Of a stretch of 51,596 nt of DNA, positions 6,439-15,232 are shown piece by piece. The notes below the pieces were generated by a model. The model did no database searches. It was not told where the DNA came from and was given only the letters and a program-made list of their open reading frames with translations. The stretch is from the NCBI GenBank assembly GCA_013822275.1, contig PNKC01000015.1:1-51596 (forward strand), read 5' to 3'. The number at the start of each line of letters is the position of its first letter. The stretch's first letter is position 1. The DNA comes from Anaerolinea sp. (lineage in GTDB: Bacteria > Chloroflexota > Dehalococcoidia > Tepidiformales > Tepidiformaceae). A program made the position numbers and the translations under genes.

Positions 6439-7545
6439 ATGCGCATTCTCGCCATCGACATGGGCACCGGCACCCAGGACATCCTCCTGTTCGATTCGGA
6501 CAACGCGGTTGAGAACAACGTGAAGATGATCCTGCCTTCGGCGACGGAGATTGCCGCCCGGCGCATCCGGCGGGCGTCGAAGGAAGGGTGCGCGGTGGCG
6601 CTGACCGGCGTCGTTGCGGGCGGCGGCCCATGCAGCTGGGCATTGGAAGACCACATGAAGGCTGGCGGCAAGGCCTACGCCACCCCGGAAGCCGCCCAGA
6701 CCCTGAACGACAACCTGGACGAGGTCCGCGCGGATGGTGTCATCATCGTCCCGGAGGACGAGCTACGCGGTATCGACGCGGTGCGTATCCCGATGCGCGA
6801 CCTCGACCTGGACGCCATCCGTACGGCCCTCGCGGCGTTTGAGGCGGGCACCGGGTTTGATGGCGTGGCGTTGAGCTGCCTGGACCATGGCGCCGCGCCG
6901 CCGGACGTCAGCGACCGGCTTTTCCGGTTCGAACACCTGCGCCGGACGGTGGAAGGCCGCAACGACCTCCTGGCATTCGCCTCGCTGCCGGAGGACCTGC
7001 CCGAGTACCTGACGCGGGCGCGGGCGATGGTGCACTCCGCCGGCGGTGAAGTGCCGGCGGCGTTCATGGACACGGGCCCGGCGGCGGCATTCGGCGCGAT
7101 TCATGATGAGCAGGTCGCGCGCGAGCAGGAACGGGTTGTGTTGAACCTGGGCAACATGCACCTGCTTGGCTTTCACCTGCGCGGGCGCAAGATCGCCAGC
7201 CTCTTCGAACACCACACGGGCGAAGTCAGCGCCGAACAGATCGTCCGCTTTACGCAGCGGATGGCGAGTGGCGAGTTGGAACAGACCGAGATCTTCACCA
7301 GCAAGGGCCACGGCGCTTACCATGCCGACCGCTCGCTGGTTAGCCGGTCGCTGCCGCCGATGGTTGCCGTCACCGGCCCGCGCCGCGAGAAGGTACGGGG
7401 GACCGCGTTGAAGCCCTACTTCGCGGCGCCTTTCGGCGACATGATGATCTCAGGCTGTTTTGGGCTGCTGCGCGGGTTTGCCCAGGTTTACCCGTGGGCG
7501 CGGGATGCGGTCGATTCCCGGCTGGGCGCGCTGGAGGACGCCTGA
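6439..7545 (+). CDS. DUF1786 family protein (ASKHA-like fold)
   Basis: The 368-residue product starts MRILAIDMGTGTQDILLFD, an ASKHA-type phosphate-1 loop (D-x-G-T-x-x), and continues with MILPSATEIAA, DTGPAAAFGA (near residue 210) and NLGNMHLLGFHLRGRK, the arrangement of DUF1786. Database entries sometimes call such proteins pyruvate formate-lyase activating-like, which nothing here supports. An ATP-dependent or sugar-kinase-like role is plausible from the fold. The start is fixed by TATACT 6 bases upstream; the longer frame reads through repeats. Its stop overlaps the ATG of the next gene (TGATG), so the two form an operon. Confidence 0.8.
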   Translation: MRILAIDMGTGTQDILLFDSDNAVENNVKMILPSATEIAARRIRRASKEGCAVALTGVVAGGGPCSWALEDHMKAGGKAYATPEAAQTLNDNLDEVRADGVIIVPEDELRGIDAVRIPMRDLDLDAIRTALAAFEAGTGFDGVALSCLDHGAAPPDVSDRLFRFEHLRRTVEGRNDLLAFASLPEDLPEYLTRARAMVHSAGGEVPAAFMDTGPAAAFGAIHDEQVAREQERVVLNLGNMHLLGFHLRGRKIASLFEHHTGEVSAEQIVRFTQRMASGELEQTEIFTSKGHGAYHADRSLVSRSLPPMVAVTGPRREKVRGTALKPYFAAPFGDMMISGCFGLLRGFAQVYPWARDAVDSRLGALEDA

Positions 7546-8096
7546 TGCTGCCTGAACTGCGGGTGTTGCTGGAGCGCGCCGAGGCTCGTCGCGCCTCGCT
7601 TGACGGGCTGCTCGACGCCCTGCCAGCGGACTACTGGGGCCGTGTGGCTGCTGGTGAAGCCTGGTCGATCCAGGACCAGGTGGCGCACCTGGCCGGCAGC
7701 GAAGCGCTCATCGGGGCGATGCTGCGCGAGGTCGCGGGTGGCGCAATGCGGGTCTGGGTTGGCGGGATCGAACATCCCCAGGGGCTGATTGAGATGCGAG
7801 AACGCGCCCTGGACGTTTGGAAGGGCGCAAGTGTGGACACGGTACGGAAGGCTGCCGCCGGATCGCGCCAGGCGCTCGCGGAGTGCCTGGCAGCGCTGGT
7901 CCACCGGCATCTCGACGCCACGGTCCATGTGGCGGGCGCCATGGACCGCTGGGGCGGACCCCTGGCATGGCCATTGCGCGAATACCTTGCGACGTGGACG
8001 GCCCACGACCCCGAACACGAGGCGAGCATCCGCAGCGCCATGACGACGCCTCCAGACCTCTCGACCGTCGCCCTCACGCAGAGGCTGCGCGGTTAA
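7545..8096 (+). CDS. DinB/MDMPI-type metal-dependent four-helix protein
   Basis: The 183-residue product has the four-helix layout of the DinB / mycothiol-dependent maleylpyruvate isomerase superfamily: WSIQDQVAHLAGSEALIG in helix 2 with a candidate metal His, ALVHRHLDATVHVAGA mid-protein, and YLATWTAHDPEHEASI near residue 150-165 with the paired histidines of the H...HxxxH type site. Members are small-thiol-dependent transferases or isomerases. Its ATG overlaps the DUF1786 stop codon. It converges with the diguanylate cyclase gene and their ends overlap by 4 bases. Confidence 0.75.
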   Translation: MLPELRVLLERAEARRASLDGLLDALPADYWGRVAAGEAWSIQDQVAHLAGSEALIGAMLREVAGGAMRVWVGGIEHPQGLIEMRERALDVWKGASVDTVRKAAAGSRQALAECLAALVHRHLDATVHVAGAMDRWGGPLAWPLREYLATWTAHDPEHEASIRSAMTTPPDLSTVALTQRLRG

Positions 8097-9133
8097 GCGG
8101 ACCTGCGAAGCGGCCCTGAGCGGACGCTGTTCTTGCCGTTCCGTTTGGCGGTGAGGAGGAGGTCGTCGGCGCGGCGCAGGACGGATTCGGCGGTTTCCCC
8201 CGGCCGGCGCGCGGCGCAGCCCACCGAGACTGATGTCGGCGTGGTTTCGGCGACAGCCTGGCGGAGGCGCTCGGCCACCGCGATGGCATCGTTCAGACTG
8301 GTGCCGGGCATGGCGACCACGAACTCTTCGCCGCCATAGCGCGCGAGGCGGTCTTCCGGGCGGATACACTCGGAGAGCGTCCGGGAGACGTTGACCAGGA
8401 CCTGGTCGCCGAAGAGGTGGCCATGATCGTCATTGAGCCGCTTGAAGTCGTCCAGGTCCAGCATGAGGACGGAGAACACCCCGTCCTCATCGGCCGCGAG
8501 GTCGGCGAGCCGTTCGAGGAAGGTGCGGCGGTTGGCGATGCCGGTGAGGGGGTCGGTCTCGGCGAGGCGGCGGGCTTTGCGTTCGGCGCGGCGCCAGGCC
8601 CCTCCGATCGCGTGGGCGAGGACGGCCATCGCGCCCGTAAGGAAGACCATCGTGAGAAGGTTGCCATCCAGCGTGGGCGTGGCCGCGTGCAGCGAAATGA
8701 GGACCCGGCCGGCCACCAGGTTCGCGACGATGAACCCCGCCACAACCGCGTAGTTAAGGCCTTCGTACCTCCGGGCATAGCCGACCAGGGCGTAGAGGTA
8801 GACCGCCCAAAGGGGGTTATTGTGGTCGCCGATGGCGATCCAGCCGGCGGTGATGCAGGTAACGTCGCAGAGCGGTGTCGCGAACTCCACCCACGCCAGC
8901 GGGCGCCCGGGCATCCGGAAGCGGAGGACGTACCAGGTATGGAAGACGTGATAGGAGACGATCCAGCCCACCGTCCACGTGCGGATCGCGCCGTCGACGC
9001 CGAAGACGCCCAGGTAGGCGCCGACGGAGAAGAAGGCCGCGATGCCCACCTGGAGGACGAGGACCTGGACTTCAAGCCGCGCCCGTTCACGGGCGTCAAT
9101 GCCTGGCAGTCCGGTGGGTTGCCCCGACCACAT
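8093..9133 (-). CDS. Membrane-bound diguanylate cyclase (GGDEF)
   Basis: The 346-residue product has several hydrophobic segments in the first 175 residues (for example VLVLQVGIAAFFSVGAYLG), then a full GGDEF domain: DPLTGIANRRTFLE, DLDDFKRLNDDHGH and the active site RYGGEEFVV. RPED, five residues before GGEEF, is a proper inhibitory I-site. It should make cyclic di-GMP from GTP at the membrane with product feedback. The N-terminal region looks like a simple membrane sensor with no named domain. AAGGACG precedes the ATG, so the mRNA has a leader. No EAL or PilZ partner is in the window. Confidence 0.93.
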   Translation of the reverse strand: MWSGQPTGLPGIDARERARLEVQVLVLQVGIAAFFSVGAYLGVFGVDGAIRTWTVGWIVSYHVFHTWYVLRFRMPGRPLAWVEFATPLCDVTCITAGWIAIGDHNNPLWAVYLYALVGYARRYEGLNYAVVAGFIVANLVAGRVLISLHAATPTLDGNLLTMVFLTGAMAVLAHAIGGAWRRAERKARRLAETDPLTGIANRRTFLERLADLAADEDGVFSVLMLDLDDFKRLNDDHGHLFGDQVLVNVSRTLSECIRPEDRLARYGGEEFVVAMPGTSLNDAIAVAERLRQAVAETTPTSVSVGCAARRPGETAESVLRRADDLLLTAKRNGKNSVRSGPLRRSA

Positions 9134-9277
9134 GATCGTTCGTCCTTCGTGGTGTTAATCCTACTTTCGACACGTTTCAGCAACCGCCAAGGTTGAGGGT
9201 TGGTGACGGGAAGCACTGGTTTCTTCACCGGGTTGGACTCTTGCCGATGATCGACGAACCCGCATAGAGGTGACGAC

Positions 9278-10192
9278 TCAGGGAAGGACCGTCACCGGCA
9301 CGCGCGGCCGGCCAAAGAGCCCGACGGCCACACCCGCAAGGATGAACGGACCGCCGATCAGCACAGCCCGAGACGGGTCTTCGCCGAGGATGGGGATGGC
9401 AAGGAGCGTTGCAGCGACCGGTTCGCCCATATTGGTAATGCTCACCGTGACCACCCGGAAATGCGCCAGCGCCCAGTTGAACGCGGTGTGGCCAATCACC
9501 TGGGGTACCAGGGCAAGGAGGACCATGAACGTCCAGGTGTCCGCTTCGAACCCGGACGCCTGGCGCCGGAAGATGGCGACAAGCCCCCAGAGGGCGACGG
9601 CTGCGAGGCCGTAGACGGCCGCCGAATAGATGGCCGCCCCCATCTCAGGGCGGAGGTGACGTCCGATGGTCCGGTAGGCCGCGGCGAGGAAACCCCCCAG
9701 CAGGGCAAGTGCGTCGCCGCCCAGGTGGCCTGGGCTCTGGGCGAAATCTCGCCCTCCGATGATGAGCAGGCCGGCGGTCGCGAGCGCGATCCCCCAGTAT
9801 TCGTTGGTGCGTGGCGACTCTTTGAGGAAGACGAAGCCGAGCGCTGCCGCGAGGAGCGGCTGCATGGCGACGATGACAACGCTGCTGCCGACCGAGGTCC
9901 GCTCCAGCGAGGCGAACCAACTCCAGAAGTGGCCGGCGAGGAAGAGGCCGCTGAGCGCGAGCCACGGCCAGGCGGCACGAGATGGCAATATGTCCCGCCC
10001 CGTTTTCAGGCGGAAGAGCGCAACGCCGCCGACAACGCCGGTTGCGATGAGGAGCCGGTAGGCGGCGATGGTGAGCGGCGGCGCCTCATCCGCCAGGCGG
10101 ACGAAGATCGCGGCCCAGGCCGTGGCGCTGACGCCCGCGAGGAGGACCAGCGGGCCCCAGTTTGGGGCCGCCGCCTCAGATACCCGGACCAC
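9278..10192 (-). CDS. EamA/DMT superfamily transporter
   Basis: The 304-residue product has about ten hydrophobic segments in two homologous halves, the EamA arrangement. Family landmarks are WAAIFVRLADEAPPLTIAAYR at the start of the first half and GHTAFNWALAHFRV followed by SITNMGEPVAATLLAIP in the second. Members export amino acids, nucleosides or metabolites; substrate is not predictable. It begins with GTG 17 bases inside the end of the ABC1 kinase gene, so the two are co-transcribed and translationally coupled. Confidence 0.9.
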   Translation of the reverse strand: MVRVSEAAAPNWGPLVLLAGVSATAWAAIFVRLADEAPPLTIAAYRLLIATGVVGGVALFRLKTGRDILPSRAAWPWLALSGLFLAGHFWSWFASLERTSVGSSVVIVAMQPLLAAALGFVFLKESPRTNEYWGIALATAGLLIIGGRDFAQSPGHLGGDALALLGGFLAAAYRTIGRHLRPEMGAAIYSAAVYGLAAVALWGLVAIFRRQASGFEADTWTFMVLLALVPQVIGHTAFNWALAHFRVVTVSITNMGEPVAATLLAIPILGEDPSRAVLIGGPFILAGVAVGLFGRPRVPVTVLP

Positions 10193-11660
10193 GCGAAGTT
10201 GCGGCGGAGAGCCGGCCGAGTTCCGTTGAGGGTGGGCGCCCGTCGATGTACTCCTCGACGATTGCCTGCCAGGGGCCGCGGGCGTGGAGGCCGGCCATCA
10301 GGCCCGCCAGGCCGAAGTTGATCCGCGTCAGGAAGACCATCCCTTCCGGGACGTTGCAGTGCTTGTTGATCTGGCCGCCCCTCCCCGTGGTCATCGTGTT
10401 GCGGCGGACCATCTCCGCCGCGAGCGCGGGGGTGAAGGTGACTTCCGCCGCGAGGATTGGCGCCCAGTACCAGTGCATGTGCTCGTAGAGTTCGCCGGTG
10501 GTGAACGGGGCGCCGGGGCGGAGGATGCCCAGCGCTTCAGCGGCGGCCCGCCAGCCTTCCAGGTCCCCGGCGATGAGCGCGCGCACCACGCGCTTGAACC
10601 CGTCCAGGGTGGATTCGGAGAATTCGGCGACGCAGCCGTAGTCCACGAAGCCCACCTTGCCGTCTTCCAGCAGCAGGTAGTTCCCGGGGTGAGGGTCGCC
10701 GTTGAAGAGGCCATGGCGGTAGAGGCTGCCGAAGCAGAACCGGTAGACGATCTCTCCGATGCGGTCTCGTTCCGGCTGGGGAAGCGTCTTCGCGAAGGCG
10801 AACGGCTTGCCCTGGAGCAACTCCTGGACGATGACCGTGCTCCGCGTCAGTTCGTGATAGACCTTCGGCACGCGAACGAATGCGTGGCCCTCGAAGGCGT
10901 CAGCGAAGCGCTGCTGCGACGCCGCTTCGCGAAGGTAATCGAGTTCACCGCGGATGCCTTCCTTGAGGTCGGCGACGATGGGGCCGGCGTCAAGGCCGCG
11001 GGCGATCATCGCCGAGAGGCCGATCATGAACCCCACGTTGGCAAGGTCGTGTTCGATCGCTTCGCGGACTCCCGGGTACTGGACTTTGACGGCTACCTTC
11101 GTCCCATCGTCCAGCTCGGCCCGGTGGACCTGGCCGATGGATGCGGCGGCGAACGGTATCTTCTCGAACTTCCGGAAGAGGCGCTGCGGGGACGTGCCGT
11201 ACTCGCGCTCGAAGACTTCCTCGACGAGGTGGTAGGACATGGGCGGCGCGTTCGATTGAAGACTGGCGAGCTGGGCCGCCATCTCGTCCGGCAGGACGCC
11301 CGTCATGAGCGAGAGCACCTGGCCCACCTTCATGACCGCGCCCTTCATGTCGCCCATGGTGCGGGTGACGTCTTCGGCGGTCTGGAGGACGAAGCGTTCG
11401 CGCTTGCGGCGCTTCCGTTCGCCCCAGGCGAGGTAGGTGCCGGCCCAGCGAAAGGCGGCGCTGCCCGCGAGCCGGGCCGGTTTCAATGAGCGTTTGACGC
11501 GTCCGCCGTGGACGGCGCGCCTGCCGGGGTGCTGTTTTGCCACCCGGCCAGTGTGCCAGCGGCGGGCCTCGCGCGCCTCTCGCCCTTCAGCGGCGGCGGG
11601 CGCTGCCGTATGCGTTGGTAAGCGGATGGGAAACGGCGCCACAGAAATGCCGCTTTCCAT
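10176..11660 (-). CDS. ABC1/UbiB family atypical protein kinase
   Basis: The product carries the ABC1 hallmarks: the KxGQ block MKVGQVLS, the Ala-rich loop [11 protein letters not shown], ion-pair strand [21 protein letters not shown] and GFVDYG (the DFG equivalent). UbiB/ABC1 proteins are ATPases linked to quinone or lipid metabolism at membranes. The family is usually 430-450 residues; here the first 40 residues ([19 protein letters not shown]) look unusual. I kept the ATG at 11660 because TAGAGT lies exactly 6 bases before it, as in other leaderless genes; GTG at 11543 is the alternative. The downstream EamA gene overlaps its end. Confidence 0.9.
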   Translation of the reverse strand: MESGISVAPFPIRLPTHTAAPAAAEGREAREARRWHTGRVAKQHPGRRAVHGGRVKRSLKPARLAGSAAFRWAGTYLAWGERKRRKRERFVLQTAEDVTRTMGDMKGAVMKVGQVLSLMTGVLPDEMAAQLASLQSNAPPMSYHLVEEVFEREYGTSPQRLFRKFEKIPFAAASIGQVHRAELDDGTKVAVKVQYPGVREAIEHDLANVGFMIGLSAMIARGLDAGPIVADLKEGIRGELDYLREAASQQRFADAFEGHAFVRVPKVYHELTRSTVIVQELLQGKPFAFAKTLPQPERDRIGEIVYRFCFGSLYRHGLFNGDPHPGNYLLLEDGKVGFVDYGCVAEFSESTLDGFKRVVRALIAGDLEGWRAAAEALGILRPGAPFTTGELYEHMHWYWAPILAAEVTFTPALAAEMVRRNTMTTGRGGQINKHCNVPEGMVFLTRINFGLAGLMAGLHARGPWQAIVEEYIDGRPPSTELGRLSAATSRGPGI

Positions 11661-11666
11661 CTACTG

Positions 11667-11672
11667 ACTCTA
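11667..11672 (-). promoter_or_regulatory. -10 element of a leaderless promoter (ABC1 kinase gene)
   Basis: TAGAGT on the minus strand is 6 bases before the ATG at 11660, the same hexamer and spacing as at the inositol monophosphatase gene (46943-46948). Confidence 0.45.
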
Positions 11673-11746
11673 TACATCCATAGCCGATAGTAGAGAGTAA
11701 CGCTTCGCGATGCAGTCGCGGAGCATGGTGGAGAGGGGGACCCGCC

Positions 11747-11944
11747 ATGAGTGGCATTTTCTACGACCCGAAGGGGCGGCAGCTGCGTTCCGTGCGCGGC
11801 ACGCCGGATGCGGGTTGGACGCTGGTCACGCACAACCTGAACGCCGGCATGCACCAGTGCCGGCGGATTATGCGTGAGTGGCTGCCCGCCGATGAACTGA
11901 CGCGCATCGACTGGAGCCTGGCGGAAGAACCCCGCTCCGCCTGA
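11747..11944 (+). CDS. Small hypothetical protein
   Basis: This 65-residue product begins MSGIFYDPKGRQLRSVRG and contains HNLNAGMHQCRRIMREWL and a Trp-containing acidic end. No known domain is recognised. GAGAGGGGG lies 7 bases upstream of the ATG, a strong ribosome binding site, and codon usage matches the neighbours, so it is probably real. It is divergent from the ABC1 kinase gene and lies 20 bases before the NMNAT-like gene, which however has its own promoter element. No signal peptide or membrane helix is visible. Confidence 0.65.
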   Translation: MSGIFYDPKGRQLRSVRGTPDAGWTLVTHNLNAGMHQCRRIMREWLPADELTRIDWSLAEEPRSA

Positions 11945-11951
11945 GGCTCCG

Positions 11952-11957
11952 TACAAT
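11952..11957 (+). promoter_or_regulatory. -10 element of a leaderless promoter (NMNAT-like gene)
   Basis: TACAAT lies 7 bases before the ATG at 11965. The hexamer overlaps an earlier in-frame ATG at 11956, which argues that 11965 is the true start. Confidence 0.5.
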
Positions 11958-11964
11958 GGCGGCA

Positions 11965-12660
11965 ATGACCGCCTCTCTGCGGCACCTTATCCAGCGGGTT
12001 GAGTCCACGCCGGAGCCGCTCGTCGTGCGCTGCGACGACGGCGCGCCCTTCGCCGGGCCGGTGGTTGTGCTCCCGTCGGCGTTCAACCCACCCACGCGCG
12101 CCCACATCCATCTGCTTGAGACCGCCGCGCGGTCACTTGAGGCGACGCCCGCCGCGCTGCTGACGACGAAGAACGTGGCCAAGGAGGCCCACGGTGCGGA
12201 CCATCTCCAGCGGGTTGAGATGCTGCTCGCCGCCTGCCGGTCGCTTCCCAGGCTGGCGGTGCTGGTCTCCAACCAGGCGCGGATCATCGACCAGGCTGCC
12301 GTGCTGAGCGCGGCCTTCCCGCTGGCCGAGTTCGCCATGGTGGTTGGCTACGACACGCTCGTGCGACTTTTCGACCCCATGTACTACGCGGACATGGAGG
12401 CCGAGCTGGGGCTGTTCTTCGCAGCACATCGTCTGGTCGCGACGAACCGCGCGGAGCACGGCATCGACGAGGTGGAAGCGTATCTCGCCAGCGTGCCGGC
12501 GGCATTCCAGGGGCGGATCCTCGCCCTCGCGATCGATGACCACCACGCTTCGCTGTCTTCCACTGCCGCCCGGGGGCACGCTGCGCAAGGTGTCGATAGT
12601 CACGCGCTGTTGCCGGAGGTGGCGGAGTACGTGCGGAGACATCGGCTGTACCGGGAGTGA
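11965..12660 (+). CDS. Nucleotidylyltransferase, NMN/nicotinate-mononucleotide adenylyltransferase-like
   Basis: The 231-residue product has a nucleotidylyltransferase first loop, LPSAFNPPTRAHIHLL, where T-x-x-H stands for the usual (H/T)xGH, and near the C-terminus SSTAARGHAAQG, equivalent to the ISSTxxR ATP-binding motif. Between them is MVVGYDTLVRLFDPMYYAD, which resembles the NMNAT branch found in fungi (POF1-like) more than the standard bacterial NadD. It probably transfers AMP or CMP from a nucleotide to a phosphate-bearing substrate. It may belong to NAD metabolism, but the substrate is not proven. The start is chosen by the TACAAT element. Confidence 0.72.
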   Translation: MTASLRHLIQRVESTPEPLVVRCDDGAPFAGPVVVLPSAFNPPTRAHIHLLETAARSLEATPAALLTTKNVAKEAHGADHLQRVEMLLAACRSLPRLAVLVSNQARIIDQAAVLSAAFPLAEFAMVVGYDTLVRLFDPMYYADMEAELGLFFAAHRLVATNRAEHGIDEVEAYLASVPAAFQGRILALAIDDHHASLSSTAARGHAAQGVDSHALLPEVAEYVRRHRLYRE

Positions 12661-12663
12661 GGG

Positions 12664-12690
12664 GTGACGGAGTGACGGGGTGACGGAGTG
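12664..12690 (+). repeat. Tandem octamer array, GTGACGGA/G type
   Basis: Three 8-base units (GTGACGGA, GTGACGGG, GTGACGGA) plus a partial fourth lie in the short gap between the convergent NMNAT-like and CoA-transferase genes. Confidence 0.65.
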
Positions 12691-12710
12691 CGCGCGCCGG
12701 TTGGCCGCGC

Positions 12711-13943
12711 TTAGCCGGTGATGGCGCCGATGTCGGGGCCGCCGCTGGTGGAGACGATTCCTCGCGATTCCAGCGCCGCCACGTCCGCTTCCGTCAGCCC
12801 GAGGAGTTCCGCGAGGACGGCCGCGGTGTCCTGGGCGAAGTCCGGCGGGGGGCCTTTGATCCCGCTTTCGCCGCGCGACATCTTCACAGGGCTGTTGGCG
12901 ATGGGGATCGTGCCCGCGCGCGGGTGGGTCACTTCACGGACCATGTCACGGGACTTCACCTGGGGGTCGTCGAGCATCTGAGGGATGGTGTTCACCGGCC
13001 CGCAGGGGATGCCAGCAGCTTCGAGGTCATCCAACCATTCGCGGCTCGTCCGTGTGCGGAAGGCGGCCACGAGGATTGGCTCCAGCTCGGAGTGGCGCTG
13101 TGTTCGCCGTGGCCCGGTGTCGAAGCGGTGGTCGTCGATCAGGTCTGGCAGGCCAAGGATGCCGCAGAGGACCTGCCACTGGTTCTCCTCGCCGAAGCCG
13201 AGGGCGACGACGATGTAGCCGTCGGCGGTGGGGAAGGCCTGGAATGGGGTCGCGCTCGGGTGGCGCGTGCCGATCGGTTCGGGCGCCTTGCCCGTGACGT
13301 GGTAGCGCATGATCGCGTTCTCCAGCACCGCGACCTGGCAATCGAGGAGGCTTATATCGATGGCCTGCCCCTTGCCCGTCTTTTCGCGGTCGTGGAGCGC
13401 GGCGAGGATGCCGACCGCCGTGAACAGGCCACCGGTGACGTCCCCGTAAGAGACGCCCGGGCGGACTGGCCCGCCGCCGGGTTCGCCAGTGATCGACATG
13501 ATGCCGCCCATGCCCTGGACGACGATGTCGAGCGCGGGGCGCTCACGGTAGGGGCCGGTCTGGCCAAAGCCGGATGTGCTGGCGAAGATCAGCCGGGGGT
13601 TGCGGGCGGCGAGCGTTTCGTAGCCGATGCCGAGGCGGTCCATGGTGCCGGGCGTGAAGTTCTCCATGACCACGTCCACCTTTTCGGCCAGGCGGCGAAA
13701 GAGGTCCTTGCCTTCTGCGGTGCGGAGGTCGATGGAGATGGAGCGCTTGCCACGGTTCACGCTGAAGAAGTAGCCGCTCCAGCCGTTCTGGTACGGGCCG
13801 GTGGTGCGGGCGACATCGCCCCAGGGCGGGCGTTCCACCTTGATCACGTTGGCGCCCAGATCGCAGAGCACCATGGAGGCGAACGGCCCGGCGAGCACCC
13901 AGGTCAGGTCAAGGATAGTGATGCCTTCGAGGGGACGGGACAT
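12711..13943 (-). CDS. CaiB/BaiF family (type III) CoA-transferase
   Basis: The 410-residue product begins LEGITILDLTWVLAGPFA and continues LGANVIKVERPPWGD, NRGKRSISIDLRTAEGK and ALDIVVQGMGGIMSITGEP, which are the ordered blocks of class III CoA-transferases. The Asp in ALDIV is a good candidate for the catalytic aspartate that forms an acyl-CoA anhydride. These enzymes move CoA between carboxylic acids, as in oxalate, carnitine or aromatic acid pathways; the acid used here is unknown. AGGGA precedes the ATG. A long frame on the opposite strand is a shadow. No acyl-CoA dehydrogenase or hydratase partner is adjacent. Confidence 0.92.
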   Translation of the reverse strand: MSRPLEGITILDLTWVLAGPFASMVLCDLGANVIKVERPPWGDVARTTGPYQNGWSGYFFSVNRGKRSISIDLRTAEGKDLFRRLAEKVDVVMENFTPGTMDRLGIGYETLAARNPRLIFASTSGFGQTGPYRERPALDIVVQGMGGIMSITGEPGGGPVRPGVSYGDVTGGLFTAVGILAALHDREKTGKGQAIDISLLDCQVAVLENAIMRYHVTGKAPEPIGTRHPSATPFQAFPTADGYIVVALGFGEENQWQVLCGILGLPDLIDDHRFDTGPRRTQRHSELEPILVAAFRTRTSREWLDDLEAAGIPCGPVNTIPQMLDDPQVKSRDMVREVTHPRAGTIPIANSPVKMSRGESGIKGPPPDFAQDTAAVLAELLGLTEADVAALESRGIVSTSGGPDIGAITG

Positions 13944-14089
13944 GGGGTGCTCCCTGGCGAATCCGTGGTTGTGCGCGGTTGGCCCAGATTACCGGAGATG
14001 CGAGGGATGAACCCGCCGGTTGCTCTCGCGCGGGGTTGCTGGGGCTGGTACCTTCCTGATCCCATGAAACCGGTCGAGGCCTGTGCCGC

Positions 14090-15187
14090 GTGAACCTGAA
14101 GGATATCCTGCTCGGCGGCGGGCTGGTCGTGGGCACGTTCCTTGGCGTGGGCGCGGTGGCATCCGCTTTGCAGAAGGGCGACGCCCAGCAGGCTGCGAGC
14201 TTCGAGCCGGTGGTTTCGAACCGGGCGAAGCTGGTTGGCGGGGGCACGCCGCCACTCACCGCGGGGTTGCTTGCCGGGCGCCCGGTGGAAACGGTGAACA
14301 ACGCGCCCGCCGCGCGGCGTCCCATCGCCGTGATGATCGACAACAACATCGCGGCGCTGCCGCAAGCTGGCCTGGACCGCGCGGATGTTGTGATTGAAGC
14401 CCTCGTTGAAGGAGGGATTACGCGATTCCTGGCGATCTACCACTCGCGAGAGGCCGGTCGGGTGGGTCCGGTGCGCTCCGCGCGCACGCCATTCCTGCGC
14501 TGGGTGCTCGAATACGATGCGCTCTTCGCCCATGTGGGGAGTTCAGAGGAGACGGGTGACGCGAATGCGGGCATGCAGATCGAGGAGTGGAAGGTGGCGG
14601 ACCTGGACTACCAGGGGAAGAGGCCGGTCTCCGAGGCGTTTTCGCGAGACGGCGGCCGCGAGGCGCCGCACAACGTGTACACGAGCACCGGCAATCTGCG
14701 GAAGGCCGCGGACGGGCGTGGCTACAACCGCTCGCCAAAGTTCCAGCCCTGGACCTTCGAAACGAAGGCGCTGTCATCAAGCACCAGCCGGCCAGCGGCG
14801 GAGCGGCTGACGGTAGGCTTCGGGTCGCTGTCGCCGTTCACCGTGCGCTGGGAGTGGGATGCGAACTCCAGGACCTACCTGAGGTCGGAGTACGGTTCAG
14901 CCCACGTGGATGCGGCGACGGGGAAGCAGCTTGCGGCTTCGAATGTCGTGGTGCAGTACGCGCGGAGCTACGTCGCCGATGGCGTGGGCCACGTGCTGAT
15001 CGACAACGTTGGGCAGGGGCGGGCGCAGGTGTTCATGGATGGCCTCGTTATCGAAGCGACGTGGCGGAAGGCGGATGACGCATCGCGCACGCGGTTCTAT
15101 TCGCAGACAGGGATCGAGCTCGCCTTCCGTCCGGGCGCGACCTGGATCGAGGTTGTGGATTTGGGTGGCGGCGTGCGGGTCGAGTGA
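14090..15187 (+). CDS. DUF3048 domain-containing membrane-anchored protein
   Basis: The 365-residue product starts with an N-terminal hydrophobic anchor (ILLGGGLVVGTFLGVGAV). The DUF3048 domain follows: RRPIAVMIDNNIAALPQAGL, ADVVIEALVEGGITRFLAIY and RVGPVRSARTPFL are its conserved blocks. The C-terminal half is the second DUF3048 region (GVGHVLIDNVGQGRAQVFMDG). YerB-like proteins of this family are lipoprotein or cell-surface proteins of unknown activity. The protein should sit outside the membrane. The GTG at 14090 has a weak GAGG 10 bases upstream; possible -10 TACCTT at 14049-14054 would give a short leader. Confidence 0.88.
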   Translation: MNLKDILLGGGLVVGTFLGVGAVASALQKGDAQQAASFEPVVSNRAKLVGGGTPPLTAGLLAGRPVETVNNAPAARRPIAVMIDNNIAALPQAGLDRADVVIEALVEGGITRFLAIYHSREAGRVGPVRSARTPFLRWVLEYDALFAHVGSSEETGDANAGMQIEEWKVADLDYQGKRPVSEAFSRDGGREAPHNVYTSTGNLRKAADGRGYNRSPKFQPWTFETKALSSSTSRPAAERLTVGFGSLSPFTVRWEWDANSRTYLRSEYGSAHVDAATGKQLAASNVVVQYARSYVADGVGHVLIDNVGQGRAQVFMDGLVIEATWRKADDASRTRFYSQTGIELAFRPGATWIEVVDLGGGVRVE

Positions 15188-15232
15188 AGGTGGGCTTTGG
15201 CTTACGCCAGCGGCCACGGAGGGCCGCGACTC

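Noticed and set aside
12924-14093. 389-codon plus-strand frame opposite the CoA-transferase
   Set aside because: It mirrors a clear CaiB/BaiF gene. Its product is a low-complexity Ala/Asp/Val-rich sequence caused by GC-rich codon positions.
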